From contig NZ_CP113517.1 of the NCBI RefSeq assembly GCF_024360925.2, positions 2,604,001 to 2,668,000 on the forward strand: 64,000 nucleotides of DNA. Reading direction: 5' to 3'. The translations under genes and the position numbers were made by a program. How positions within the stretch are numbered: position 1 is the first letter of the stretch; each line of letters starts with the position of its first letter. This document shows, one piece after another, positions 9,496 to 18,743 of the stretch. Origin of the DNA: Methylomonas rapida (lineage in GTDB: Bacteria; Pseudomonadota; Gammaproteobacteria; Methylococcales; Methylomonadaceae). The notes under the pieces were generated by a model. It ran no database searches. It was not told the origin of the DNA and saw only the letters and a list, made by a program, of their open reading frames with translations.

Positions 9496-10569
9496 CTAAT
9501 GCGGGTTCTCTGCGCGGATATGCATCGAAAAGTCGGGCGAATGATCCGCCGCCTCAGCCAGTCTGTTGATATGCGCCTTTTGCTGCAATTCGGCAAACGA
9601 AACATTCGTATCGAGCCGCTGGTGTTCGTAAAGATATTCGGGCAAATAGCCGCTCAACAATATTTTCCAGGAAAACGGCACATGATCCGGATTGATGCGG
9701 GCCAGAAACCAAATGGCAGTCGTGCAATTATCGAGCAAAGTGTTGTAAAACACAGGCTTTTGATTCAATTCATTGATTTTATTCATGTAAGCCAAAAACA
9801 AACGTTTACCGTCTTCTATCGGACCATGTACTCGATACAGATACACTTGCTCGGGCGGATTTTTTCGATAATTGGTACGCAAGCGAATCACGTCGCGCTC
9901 GTCCGCCACGAAATAAATCAGTTCATACTGGCGAAAAAATCCTTTGATGGTCGAATAACCTTCGTTCAATTCTTTTCTGGCTTCTATCGAAATCGCCAGA
10001 TGATTGTTATCGCCAAAATCAAAACTGATAATGGTGTGCGCAATGGCGGGCCCCATCCAGTACACGGCAAACAAATCCACGCCTTGCAATTTGTTAAGCT
10101 CGAAGGTTTTGTCGTAATAGGCCGGTTGGTAATCAAACTCGCTGCGATAATCGAAATTACGGATGTTATGCACCGTGACGCCATCCCCCGCAAAGGTTGC
10201 ATAAGCCAGTTTGGCGGCATCGGTTTGCCATGGCCTGTCGTTGGATGGACTGATACTCAACCACCCGAGCAAAATACCGGCAGAGACAACCGAATAACTC
10301 CAACACAAAAGCTTGCGCCAACGCCTGAATCCAAGCCCAACCAGCACCACCAAACCGAACAGGCCAAATAACGCCGCTAAACCGGTTTGACTATCCGAGC
10401 TGGCCGAATCGCCAAAAGCAATCGCGCACACGCCCCACAAAGTCGTTGCGATGACTAACAACGCCTTCAAGGCTGTTTTGACGATTTTCATAATAAGCGG
10501 CGATTGTTCATGCCCTTTCAAGGTTTTGCTGGCAAATAACTGCCTCAAATTCTGTTCCTTCCAAATCAC
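9496..10569 (-). CDS. Lnb N-terminal periplasmic domain (DUF4105) membrane protein
   Basis: 357 residues. The first candidate start is a GTG at 10569 with a strong GGGGAG six bases upstream; an ATG at 10491 would give a more usual signal-like N-terminus but has no ribosome site. Two hydrophobic segments (about residues 30-52 and 64-104) are followed by a periplasmic domain with DFDYRSEFDYQ-type motifs and FYNTLLDNCTTAIW, whose Asn-Cys matches the DUF4105/Lnb N-terminal peptidase-like domain. Homologues sit in the envelope of Gram-negative bacteria; the substrate is unknown. Confidence 0.82.
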   Translation of the reverse strand: MIWKEQNLRQLFASKTLKGHEQSPLIMKIVKTALKALLVIATTLWGVCAIAFGDSASSDSQTGLAALFGLFGLVVLVGLGFRRWRKLLCWSYSVVSAGILLGWLSISPSNDRPWQTDAAKLAYATFAGDGVTVHNIRNFDYRSEFDYQPAYYDKTFELNKLQGVDLFAVYWMGPAIAHTIISFDFGDNNHLAISIEARKELNEGYSTIKGFFRQYELIYFVADERDVIRLRTNYRKNPPEQVYLYRVHGPIEDGKRLFLAYMNKINELNQKPVFYNTLLDNCTTAIWFLARINPDHVPFSWKILLSGYLPEYLYEHQRLDTNVSFAELQQKAHINRLAEAADHSPDFSMHIRAENPH

Positions 10570-11173
10570 GCTTTACTCCCCTTTTTTTGAAGCTGTCGTA
10601 AAAATCCTCTCAAGCTCCAATGCTTAGCGGAAGAAGCTAATGCTTTTTCACTCCAGTCGCAACGCAGGAGTGCAATTGCCTTAGTTATTGCCGACTAGCA
10701 CTGGCGCTTTTTATTTTTTACGACCTCAATTTTTTTAAAAAGGCGAATACAGAAGTTGGAACAACGCATGAAATAACAGCCCACCGCATTATAAAGACCG
10801 GAGGCTTATTAACACCGCATGTTTTCTTAAGCATGAATTACGCCAATATAAGATTTTCTTGACTTATGCGCAAAGCAGGCGCAACCATCAGGCTTTTCGG
10901 CCCTTGCCGGCTTGAATAGTCGAAGCACGATAAACAGATGGCGCAAACTAGAACCACGACATTTCGTGGTTTACACGAAACTCATGTATTAAAAACGCTC
11001 AATTGATCAGATAGGCGCCCGCAAAACTGATTTTTAAAGCCATTTTGACCGTACGAACAAAGACTTTGGGGTGATGGCATTTGTTTTGCCTAAATAAAGA
11101 TAAACTTGCTTTTGGGACCTATGCTTTACGCTTTCGCCGAAACAAAACAAGAAATCCGCCTATACCCGACGTC
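10570..11173. other. 604-bp divergent intergenic region with hairpins
   Basis: It separates the divergent DUF4105 and lipase-lipoprotein genes and should hold both promoters. It contains the reverse copy of the three-hairpin repeat (10629-10691) and a perfect 8-base-pair hairpin AACCACGA/TCGTGGTT at 10952-10971. No gene is supported here. Confidence 0.6.
10629..10691 (-). repeat. Three-hairpin dispersed repeat, copy 2
   Basis: Read on the minus strand it runs GCAATAACTAAGGCAATTGC, then ACTCC...GGAGT, then GAAAAAGCATTAGCTTCTTCC, matching the copies at 1850-1915 and 42543-42604 module by module. Confidence 0.78.
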
Positions 11174-13108
11174 ATGACCCATCATTTTTTTTTATTTGCC
11201 AAGCCTCCAATTCCCATCGCATTCCTGCAGCTTGCTTCACTGGCATTGGCCATATTATTGCTGCAAGGCTGCGCCACGCCAGTCGGGATCAATCCGGTCG
11301 ACATTCAGACCGGTTATCAAATCAATACCGTCAGCGCGCTGTCGGCGGGCGAAGCATCGGAAGCTTCCAAAATGGTACTGAGACGCAACGGCCTGATGGA
11401 CCGCTTCGAAACCGAACCGGAAGCCGTACTGGCGGAACTGCATGCAGGCCTTAAGCCCAGTGGCGATGAAGACAAACTGTTCGCCTTGGCGGAACTGTCC
11501 TTGCTACAGGGGGAACGAAACGATGATCACGCCTATTTCCTGGCAGCGTCGGTCTATGCCTGGTCTTTACTCTTTCCAGGTAATGGTGGTGTGCAACTAA
11601 AACCCTCCGATCCGCGCTACAGGTTGGCTTACGACCTTTATAACCAGGGTATCGCGCAAGGCTTGGCCGATCCGGAAGGTGACGATAAGGGTGAAATCGA
11701 GGTTTATCTAAGATCAGGCGAATACCCGCTGCCTTTCGGCAAACTGACAACGACGATTGAACAATCGGATCTGACCTGGGGCGGTTACAAACTGGAACAT
11801 TTCATATCGACGGCCTCCATGCAGGTGAGAGGATTGCGCAATCGTTACCGTACTCCCGGACTTGGAGCCTCTTTAGCCGCCAGCATCACGGAACAAAAAA
11901 ATAGCAAGAAAGTCGTCGGTTCCGATCGCATCGGCCCGCGTATCAAAGTGCCGATTACCGCGATATTGGATTTGGGCGATGCGCGTCGCCATTTGACTGA
12001 AAATGAATTCACCGCACATATCAACGTTTATGCGGCGAACCAAACAAAGGAAATTTCGCTCGATGGTCATCCACAGCCCATCGAGTTCGACCCGACCGCC
12101 GCGCTGGCTCACCAACTGCAGGACAACCCGATGTATACATTGGAAATCGCCAATTTTTTTAGCGGCGGCCTGTTCAGCACCATGGTACCGCAAGACCGCG
12201 CCAGGGACGGCCTATTCACCTTGCGTCCCTACCGCCCAGGCAAGATTCCGGTCGTCCTGGTACACGGCACCGCATCGAGCCCAGCCCGCTGGGCGGAATT
12301 GGTCAACGAACTCGAAGGCGATTCGAACATTCGGGAGAACTACCAGATCTGGGCATTCATGTACGACTCGGCCAACCCTATCCCTTACTCGGCGGGCCGC
12401 TTACGCATCGCCCTTCAAAACGCAATCAAGGAGTTCGATCCCGAGGGCAAGGATAGCGCGTTACAACGCATGGTAGTCATTGGTCATAGTCAAGGCGGCT
12501 TGTTGACCAAAATGACCGTGGTCGATACGGGAACCCGCCTATGGGATTTGATCAGCGACAAACCGTTCGATCAGATCTCCGTCAATCCGGAAAACCGGCA
12601 ACTGTTACGGGATTCCTTGTTTTTTACCCCATTACCTTTCGTCAAACGTGTCGTATTCATTTCGACGCCTCAGCACGGCGCGATGGCGGCCGCCCATGAG
12701 TGGGTAACGGGACTGGTCGCGCGATTGGTCAAGCTACCGGCAACTATAATCACCGGTATCGCTCAGGCCGCCGCGTCCAGCGGCGATGCCAAATTGAATC
12801 GCCTGTTACGCCGTCCGCCTACCGCGGCCGACAACATGAATCCGAATAACCCCGGTTTGAAAACATTGGCATCGATACCGGTTTCGCCGGCCGTGCGCGC
12901 GCATTCCATCATTGCAGTGGAAGGTGATGGCCCGATAGAAGAAGGCGACGATGGCGTGGTTGCCTACAAAAGCGCTCATATCGATGAAGCCGTTTCGGAA
13001 AAAGTCATCCGCTGGGGCCATTCCTGTCAGGACCAACCCGAAGCAATCGAGGAAATTCGCCGGATTCTGATGGAGCATCTGGGCACGCCGGATTTAGCAT
13101 CGATGTAA
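11174..13108 (+). CDS. Alpha/beta-hydrolase lipoprotein (lipase-like)
   Basis: A 644-residue lipoprotein: leader ending LLLQGCAT, an N-terminal domain of about 330 residues of unknown type, then an alpha/beta-hydrolase domain. Visible motifs are the oxyanion region PVVLVHGTASSPARW, the nucleophile elbow VVIGHSQGGLL (catalytic Ser) and a late VAYKSAHIDEAV segment near the catalytic His position. The ATG at 11174 is chosen because it starts the signal peptide; an in-frame TTG at 11081 would add an unlikely leader. The family includes surface lipases and esterases; the natural substrate is unknown. A second lipoprotein hydrolase lies at 38277-39581. Confidence 0.85.
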   Translation: MTHHFFLFAKPPIPIAFLQLASLALAILLLQGCATPVGINPVDIQTGYQINTVSALSAGEASEASKMVLRRNGLMDRFETEPEAVLAELHAGLKPSGDEDKLFALAELSLLQGERNDDHAYFLAASVYAWSLLFPGNGGVQLKPSDPRYRLAYDLYNQGIAQGLADPEGDDKGEIEVYLRSGEYPLPFGKLTTTIEQSDLTWGGYKLEHFISTASMQVRGLRNRYRTPGLGASLAASITEQKNSKKVVGSDRIGPRIKVPITAILDLGDARRHLTENEFTAHINVYAANQTKEISLDGHPQPIEFDPTAALAHQLQDNPMYTLEIANFFSGGLFSTMVPQDRARDGLFTLRPYRPGKIPVVLVHGTASSPARWAELVNELEGDSNIRENYQIWAFMYDSANPIPYSAGRLRIALQNAIKEFDPEGKDSALQRMVVIGHSQGGLLTKMTVVDTGTRLWDLISDKPFDQISVNPENRQLLRDSLFFTPLPFVKRVVFISTPQHGAMAAAHEWVTGLVARLVKLPATIITGIAQAAASSGDAKLNRLLRRPPTAADNMNPNNPGLKTLASIPVSPAVRAHSIIAVEGDGPIEEGDDGVVAYKSAHIDEAVSEKVIRWGHSCQDQPEAIEEIRRILMEHLGTPDLASM

Positions 13109-13150
13109 AAATTTTGATTTCTCTTCATGATCACACCACAGGAGTAAGCC

Positions 13151-13702
13151 ATGAAAAAAAAACCACTCGCCACTCTATTTGCCGCTGCTAATATCAGTCT
13201 TCTGGCGCTTACCAACTTGGCTTATGCCGAGGGTGAAGCTGCGCCGGCCAGCCCAGCCCCTGTTTCCGCGCCAGCCGCCGCCCCGAATGCCGATACGGCG
13301 GAAGAAGGCAATGAACTGAAAATGTTCCGCTTCGCGCTGCGCATGGAAAAACTGGATTTCGTCAAGAAAGCCATGGTGCTAACCGCAGAACAGGAAAAAA
13401 AGTTCCTGGAGCAATACGACAAGTATGACATCGAGCTGAAAGCCTTGAACGACAACCGCTTGGCGATCATCAAAGATTATGCGGAAAAATTCGAAAATAT
13501 CAGCGATAAGGATGCGGATAAGCTAGTGAAGCGTTCGCTGGAGTTCCGCAAAAAACGTACCGCGCTGTTGGAAAAATATTACGGCAAGATCGCCAAAGCG
13601 ACCTCTAAAGTCATCGCAGCCCGTTTCCTGCAAGTGGAAAGCGTTTTGCAAGGTGCCGGCGACGTCAATATCGGCGCGTCGCTGCCATTGATGGAAAAAT
13701 AA
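13151..13702 (+). CDS. Exported helical protein, Spy/CpxP-like in layout
   Basis: 183 residues. Signal peptide cleaved after NLAYA, an Ala/Pro-rich linker, then a highly charged helical region containing MVLTAEQEKKFLEQYDKY, which recalls the LTxxQ motif of Spy/CpxP periplasmic proteins, although only one such motif is visible. CAGGAG lies 6 bases before the ATG. It follows the lipase lipoprotein gene by 42 bases and is probably in its operon, perhaps as a periplasmic chaperone or adaptor for it (inference). Confidence 0.7.
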   Translation: MKKKPLATLFAAANISLLALTNLAYAEGEAAPASPAPVSAPAAAPNADTAEEGNELKMFRFALRMEKLDFVKKAMVLTAEQEKKFLEQYDKYDIELKALNDNRLAIIKDYAEKFENISDKDADKLVKRSLEFRKKRTALLEKYYGKIAKATSKVIAARFLQVESVLQGAGDVNIGASLPLMEK

Positions 13703-13721
13703 TCTCCCGATTTTTGGCATC

Positions 13722-13752
13722 CGCCATGCCGGCATTCCCTACCGGCGTGGCG
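13722..13752. terminator. Stem-loop between convergent genes
   Basis: CGCCATGCCGG pairs with CCGGCGTGGCG (11 pairs, one G-T) around a 9-base loop, midway between the convergent genes ending at 13702 and 13843. No T-run follows on either strand, so it may be a weak bidirectional terminator or only an mRNA 3' stabiliser. Confidence 0.35.
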
Positions 13753-13842
13753 ATGTTGTTAGCGAGGGTTTCATAGGCACTGACTTCGGCAAGTTTTGAA
13801 AACAAAACCCTGGCCTTATTGATCATTCGCCTATTTGACGCC

Positions 13843-14766
13843 TCATAAATCACCCCCAAAGCGGTATTGCCAGGCGATGCCGGTGGTATCGAAGTTGCTG
13901 CCGGCCAGTACTGAAACGCCTGTACTGTAATAAAGCTTGATCGAATGATAACGATCTATCGGCAACGCCAGCGTCGCGCCGACGCGGGAATTTTCCAGAT
14001 TATCGTCGTTCTTGCGTCCGTTTACCCGCGTTTGCCCGCCGGTGTAAAACGTGGCGTCAGCGGCCAACCAAATGCCGTAGCCGATGTTATAAATCAAATG
14101 CCCTTGCACCGAATAAAGCGGATCTTGTTCGCGCAATCTATCGCCCAAGAATTGTTCATTGTCGGTATAAAACCTTACTCCGCCGGCCAACTCGAATGTC
14201 AATGGTCCCAACCGTTTGGAAATCCCCAGTTCCGGTTTGATCGACCAGCGATTGGTGCCCAGGTTCAGTAACTTGTCGGCGTCGTACTGACCACCCGGCG
14301 CCGTGATTTCCAATGTGGCGCCGATAATGGTGTCCTGCTGATAATCGGCAAACTCTTTCATCGACAAGGCCGGTGCCCCGAAAAAATTGTATGAAATATG
14401 AAACCTGGGATCGATAAGCCCATCCACCTGCCGCTGGCGAAACTCGCCAACGGCTGTCACGCTACCCTCGACCGAACCGTAAGGCAAAATCAGATCGAAT
14501 TTGGCGGATTTGCCATAGAAATCGAACGAACGCGCATAGGCCAAAACCGCCGTATGCAACTCGACTTGGGTATTTTCTATCGGTAACGCCGGGTCGGTCG
14601 CCACGCCGCCTTCGGTATGACCGTATCCTAAAATCAAAAAATTCAAGCCGACCGGCGTATTCGCGTAAGTACGCGGCTCCAAATCCTGCCCGAAAACCAA
14701 ACTCGGAAGCCAACAGGCAATATTGACAACTTTCTTCAGCAAGTGTTGACGAAACACTTTCGTCAT
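13843..14766 (-). CDS. Outer-membrane transporter-like beta-barrel (phenol MetA-type family)
   Basis: 307 residues with a signal peptide ending SLVFG. The mature chain is a series of amphipathic strands (for example GLNFLILGYGHTEGG; FDLILPYGSVEGS; RVGATLALPIDRYHSIKLYY) ending in an aromatic/hydrophobic strand WQYRFGGDL, as in the 'MetA-pathway of phenol degradation' barrel family (PF13557). Such proteins are outer-membrane porin-like proteins of unclear substrate. It is monocistronic, with GAGGG before the ATG. Confidence 0.8.
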   Translation of the reverse strand: MTKVFRQHLLKKVVNIACWLPSLVFGQDLEPRTYANTPVGLNFLILGYGHTEGGVATDPALPIENTQVELHTAVLAYARSFDFYGKSAKFDLILPYGSVEGSVTAVGEFRQRQVDGLIDPRFHISYNFFGAPALSMKEFADYQQDTIIGATLEITAPGGQYDADKLLNLGTNRWSIKPELGISKRLGPLTFELAGGVRFYTDNEQFLGDRLREQDPLYSVQGHLIYNIGYGIWLAADATFYTGGQTRVNGRKNDDNLENSRVGATLALPIDRYHSIKLYYSTGVSVLAGSNFDTTGIAWQYRFGGDL

Positions 14767-14865
14767 TTGAGATACCCTCGTATTGCGATTGATGCCGGAA
14801 CCTCGGTTTGGAGACTTCAGAACCTCATTATCGCAATATCGGTAGCCAGAATGTCACGCCAAATA

Positions 14866-15702
14866 TTATTGTGGCGCAGGCACGGGGACATACATCGCGC
14901 CATTAGCACCATAGGCCTGAGTGTACCAAGCCGCCCCGCATTGATAATACGTCACGCCGTTCAACGACATTACATTAGGGGTGCAAGGCAAGCTGGCATA
15001 GCCCGAACTTGGCGGCTGCGTGTAAACCACCGTGGTTGAAGGCGTAGTCGTGACGGTTTCGGTCGTATTGGATTCCCCCGCCGCATAACCCGCCATCGCG
15101 CCAACGGCTGCCGCGCCAATCGCAACGGCGGCGACTTCGCCATCGTCCCAGTTATCGTCATCGTAGTATCCATCATGGTAGTATCCGCCGCCATGATAAT
15201 GGTCATCGGCATAGTCCTGCCGGTTCTGCTGACGATTTGAATAACCTTCTTGCCGTTCCTGAGTCCTGTCTGTCATCCCTTGTTGGCGTTGCCCTTGTCT
15301 TTCGGTGCGTTCTGTTTGCCCGCTAGTTCTTGAGTCAACCCGGGTTTGACTGCGCTCGGTGGCCTGAGCCTGGAATTGCTGCTGGCTAGCGGCGCGATTG
15401 CTGGAAGCACTACTAAATGCCTCGGAACGTTGCGCGGATCGTTGCGTTGCACCCGCTTGGCGGGATTGTTCGCCAACCGTCCGTTGTCCACTGAATTGAG
15501 CACCTCCGCCGCCGGTACGGGATGAAAAACCGCCGCCCGCTGCGGCACCTCCACGGGAGAAGCCACCACCCCCGCCCCCACGAGAAAAGCTCCCGCCTCC
15601 TCCACCGCCACGCCCCCGAGCAGAAACATCATTCATTGTTGTGGTCAGCATCACAAAACCAGCTGCCATCACCAAAACGACCGGACTGAATTTTGCCTTC
15701 AT
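14866..15702 (-). CDS. Exported Gly/Arg/Gln-rich protein with DUF6515-like C-terminus
   Basis: 278 residues. A signal peptide is followed by a low-complexity stretch of GGGG/SFSRGGGG repeats and RQ-rich sequence (about residues 30-165), a YHGGGYYHDGYYDDD tract, a hydrophobic AVAIGAAAVGAMAGYAAG segment with glycine-zipper spacing, and a C-terminal VTYYQCGAAWYTQAYG motif typical of DUF6515-type proteins. Its ATG overlaps the stop of the DUF2092 gene (ATGA, 15699-15702), so translation is coupled, and GGAG lies 7 bases upstream. Function is unknown; surface association is inferred. Confidence 0.75.
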   Translation of the reverse strand: MKAKFSPVVLVMAAGFVMLTTTMNDVSARGRGGGGGGSFSRGGGGGGFSRGGAAAGGGFSSRTGGGGAQFSGQRTVGEQSRQAGATQRSAQRSEAFSSASSNRAASQQQFQAQATERSQTRVDSRTSGQTERTERQGQRQQGMTDRTQERQEGYSNRQQNRQDYADDHYHGGGYYHDGYYDDDNWDDGEVAAVAIGAAAVGAMAGYAAGESNTTETVTTTPSTTVVYTQPPSSGYASLPCTPNVMSLNGVTYYQCGAAWYTQAYGANGAMYVPVPAPQ

Positions 15703-16556
15703 TGTTCTTCTCCCGGATTGGCTGGATACTCGGATGCGCCACGCACTATGCTGGGCAATTGCACCAGAAATGCAATCTTCTTGGCACCCGCTGGCGGAGT
15801 GAATGTAAAGTCGGCGGCGCTGAGTGTCGGGCCGAAGTTCCAGTCGGACAATTGCGCCCTGAATTGCGGCTGGCCGTCGGCGTTTTTATATGTCAGCACC
15901 ACCCGCAACGGTACAGGCTTGCTGCCTTCCGCAATCCACACCTGATAATCCACGGTCGCGGTCCGGCCGGCCAGGTGATGCGCGGGTTGCCCATGTATCG
16001 TGGTCTTTTCCACATAATCGAGCGATTCGGTCCGGCGCTCCAATTCGCTGGGCAATTGACTGACCAACAGCATCGCCAATGGCAGCTTCATGTTCAGGTC
16101 CTTCAAAAAATACTTGACCGCCTCGTCGATGCCGCCGGGCTTGGTGGTCTGCGCATAGACGTTTTCGTTCGGACTGAATACGCTGATGTTTTGCCCATCG
16201 TATATAACGATCTGTTTGTCACCGTGACTTTCTTCGTGCTCAACCTTCAAACCATTGGGCCGGCTGACGATGACTTTACGGCTGGCCGAGAATTCCAGTT
16301 TTTGCCCCGTGGCCTGCATGGCATCATAACTATCGCTAATGCTAACGGTGAACTTTTGCGCTTTAGCCAATAAATTTGCCATGCGCAGCAAAATATCCCT
16401 GGCTGTGCCGGGTTCCGGCCCCACTTCTGGCACGCTTTCCTGAACAGCCAAAGTCGCAGGTTGAACGATAGGCTGCTGCTCCGCACAACCCGATAGCACC
16501 GCCACAACCACCAGCCATAGCATGGTCAGAATTCCCCCGTGTAGCGTTCTATTCAT
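15699..16556 (-). CDS. DUF2092 domain lipoprotein
   Basis: 285 residues: lipoprotein signal ending AVLSGCAE, then the DUF2092 domain, a LolA/LppX-like half-barrel predicted from the alternating strands (RKVIVSRPNGLKVEHEE; KQIVIYDGQNISVFSPNENVYAQ). These folds usually bind a hydrophobic ligand such as lipid. GGAGG precedes the ATG by 6 bases. It is the upstream partner of the DUF6515-like gene through a 4-base overlap. It is possibly a lipoprotein that binds lipid or an envelope polymer (inference from fold). Confidence 0.85.
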   Translation of the reverse strand: MNRTLHGGILTMLWLVVVAVLSGCAEQQPIVQPATLAVQESVPEVGPEPGTARDILLRMANLLAKAQKFTVSISDSYDAMQATGQKLEFSASRKVIVSRPNGLKVEHEESHGDKQIVIYDGQNISVFSPNENVYAQTTKPGGIDEAVKYFLKDLNMKLPLAMLLVSQLPSELERRTESLDYVEKTTIHGQPAHHLAGRTATVDYQVWIAEGSKPVPLRVVLTYKNADGQPQFRAQLSDWNFGPTLSAADFTFTPPAGAKKIAFLVQLPSIVRGASEYPANPGEEQ

Positions 16557-16693
16557 TGTTCACCTCCCGAGGTGAGGATATCGAGACTTTTTAAAATTTG
16601 CCTGGCGTTTCAGATCGGCGGCATGGCTGGATTACGACACTTTGTCACACCAAAGCCTTGCTCCCGCCATGAATTTCAGGAGCAATCGAACAC

Positions 16694-17164
16694 TCAATTC
16701 ACGGAATACCCCAAGGCCCCCAAGCAGGACTTCATGGCCCGGTTATAGTTGTCCAGGCCAGGCGGCGGCGCGGATGCGGCTTCGCGCTGCCGGTCGCGTT
16801 CCTGAAAGCCGCGCCTCATGCCGCCAGCTGCAGCACCGATAGCAGCACCCTTGCCCGCGTCGCCGGCAATCGCCCCAATCGCGGCGCCAGCCGCCGCACC
16901 GCGCGCGCCGCCTCTCAGGGTTTCCTTGGAGGCGCTACCGATACTTGGACCCGAACTCTGAGCCGGTGGATTATTGGGATCATAGCCCGATTGCTGCACC
17001 GACCAAGTATGGCAGTTGTATTGATCCTGCTGCTGTTGCTGTGGACTTTGCCCGGCGGCGGGATAGATCATCAGATTCTGCCCCCACACATTCATCGTGC
17101 CAAAACCCAAGCACAAGGCACCGATGAGTAAGGTATTGCGTTTTTTGGAATTCGTCATATTCAT
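16694..17164 (-). CDS. Exported glycine-zipper protein (YMGG type)
   Basis: 156 residues from the ATG at 17164, which has GCGGGG 7-8 bases upstream; ATGs at 17170 and 17158 are alternatives. Signal peptide ending NVWG, a Gln-rich segment, then a small-residue zipper RGGARGAAAGAAIGAIAG repeated as GKGAAIGAAAGG (GxxxG spacing), and a C-terminal CLGALGYSVN. Glycine-zipper domains insert in or associate with membranes. The architecture parallels the protein at 6434-6865. Function is unknown. Confidence 0.8.
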   Translation of the reverse strand: MNMTNSKKRNTLLIGALCLGFGTMNVWGQNLMIYPAAGQSPQQQQQDQYNCHTWSVQQSGYDPNNPPAQSSGPSIGSASKETLRGGARGAAAGAAIGAIAGDAGKGAAIGAAAGGMRRGFQERDRQREAASAPPPGLDNYNRAMKSCLGALGYSVN

Positions 17165-17208
17165 AGTCATGCCCCGCATTTGAATTTGTTTGCAGCCCCG
17201 CCCCATCG

Positions 17209-17916
17209 TCATTCTTGCTCGGGGGCAATCGCACCGCAGTTCACCAAGCGATAGGCCAAACGATACGACCAATCGTCAAATGCGCGATTGACATCATCCC
17301 ATTTACTGGTGACACCGAAGACCGATTTAGTACCGACAATAGCGTCAACGGCCGCGGCAATTCGCTCGCCCGTCATCGCATCGATCACCTCGACCTCGCC
17401 GCTCGCCCGACCCACGAAGGTAGCTGTTCCGGTAGCGGTTTCCTTGATCTTGGATATGACCAACGAATGAGGCAGGAACGACGACATGGTGTCTAGCGCC
17501 ACCACAGAACCTTCGGCTTCGGTAATCGCCGTTCTGATTCTCAAGGTACCGGGTTGCGGGGTTTTTACCACTTGGTAGTATTTACCCAATTCGCTGACCA
17601 ACGAGCCGTGCAAATGGTTAACCAAGTTTTGCCGTTCGCTTGGCGAAACGTCAGCCAGATCGCTATTTTCCTTAACCCAGATGCCAATGGGCTCGATCAA
17701 TACCTTGTCGTAGGTTTCACATAGCTGAGGATAGTTTGGATCGATATAGATCTTCAGCGCCTCGCCAGCCTTGCCTTCACGCAATGCTGAATAGTCTTGC
17801 AGAAAACCCGAGGTTTCCACATCTTGTGCCTGTTTGATCGGAGCACAGGCGGCCAGAGTCAGCCCTAAAGTCAACTCTAAAACGCCAACAATCTTATGTT
17901 TCATATCGCCCGCCAT
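17209..17916 (-). CDS. DUF3313 domain lipoprotein
   Basis: 235 residues from the ATG at 17916, which has GGAG 8 bases upstream; two upstream in-frame starts lack one. Lipoprotein signal ending LTLAACAP, then the DUF3313 hallmark SGFLQDYSALREG, a KVLIEPIGIWV strand and a C-terminal DDVNRAFDDWSYRLAYRL helix. The family is found in many Gram-negative envelopes with no known activity. It is transcribed toward the glycine-zipper gene 44 bases away, probably with it. Confidence 0.85.
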   Translation of the reverse strand: MAGDMKHKIVGVLELTLGLTLAACAPIKQAQDVETSGFLQDYSALREGKAGEALKIYIDPNYPQLCETYDKVLIEPIGIWVKENSDLADVSPSERQNLVNHLHGSLVSELGKYYQVVKTPQPGTLRIRTAITEAEGSVVALDTMSSFLPHSLVISKIKETATGTATFVGRASGEVEVIDAMTGERIAAAVDAIVGTKSVFGVTSKWDDVNRAFDDWSYRLAYRLVNCGAIAPEQE

Positions 17917-18002
17917 AGATTCATCTCCTGCAGATAAAAATGCGCATGCGCCCACAAGGCCACTCAACACTCGGAACCCACGGTTATTAAGTATCGACCT
18001 GC

Positions 18003-18596
18003 CTAGGGTTTGATCCGGGTAATCTTGGAACCCTGCAATCCCAGGCCCGCCATCAGGCCGCGCTGACCGAACACGAAGGCATACACATCGTCGCGCAACG
18101 TGGTGGACGTCATTCGCTTGGCGATCCCCTCGTCGACCACCACCACGCTAGGCCCCATCCCGACTTCAAATCCGCTCGTGCTGTCAAGCGCCGCCATCGC
18201 CGCGTCGTTCATGAAAAACATCGCATAATCGAAGGATTGCACACCGGCCTGCAGCCCGTAAGAGCCGGCCACGATGTTGTAATAACCCGTGGTTTTGCCT
18301 CTTTTCCGCATGGCGCCATTGCCGTATTCGGCGCCACCGATGAAACCGGCCTTGAGGACATTGGGAAACACCAGAATGCCTTTGGCTTTAGAAGCCAGCT
18401 TCCTGGCCGCGGGCGTGGTTTCGTAAAGTTTGGTCAGTGCCGCGTTGACCTCGCGGTCTATTTGCGCCGGATTACTGGCCGATAAGCTTCCGGTCGTTTG
18501 GCAACCGGCAAGCATGGCTATGACGGCAAATAGCAATCCCAGCATGAGCGCTTTAATCGGCCTCGCAGGGTTTTGTCTGGAAAAAATAAAGTTCAT
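18003..18596 (-). CDS. SYLF (YSC84-like) lipid-binding domain lipoprotein
   Basis: 197 residues from the ATG at 18596, preferred over 18611 because GAGGG is placed 8 bases upstream. Lipoprotein signal ending AMLAGCQT. The mature protein is one SYLF domain: KAKGILVFPNVLKAGFIGG, SYGLQAGVQSFDYAMFFM and a C-terminal YAFVFGQRGLMAGLGLQG segment. SYLF domains bind phosphoinositides in eukaryotes and are thought to bind membrane lipid in bacteria. It fits the lipoprotein theme of the island. Confidence 0.9.
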   Translation of the reverse strand: MNFIFSRQNPARPIKALMLGLLFAVIAMLAGCQTTGSLSASNPAQIDREVNAALTKLYETTPAARKLASKAKGILVFPNVLKAGFIGGAEYGNGAMRKRGKTTGYYNIVAGSYGLQAGVQSFDYAMFFMNDAAMAALDSTSGFEVGMGPSVVVVDEGIAKRMTSTTLRDDVYAFVFGQRGLMAGLGLQGSKITRIKP

Positions 18597-18743
18597 ACCG
18601 TAAACCCTCATCAGAATTGATCAATTAGCGGAGCTTTCAAAGCATCTGCCCTTGGAACGGCCTGAGCGTTTCTCGGGAGCGGCAAAAAAGCCGCAAGAAC
18701 AACCGAGTATCTCGGTTAATTCATCGCAATCCGTCGACCGACG

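Noticed and set aside
10860..10950. GCGCAAAGC segment that recalls a cyclic di-GMP riboswitch
   Set aside because: The rest of the GEMM consensus (second helix, GAAA tetraloop and receptor) could not be fitted, and the genes nearby do not suggest it.
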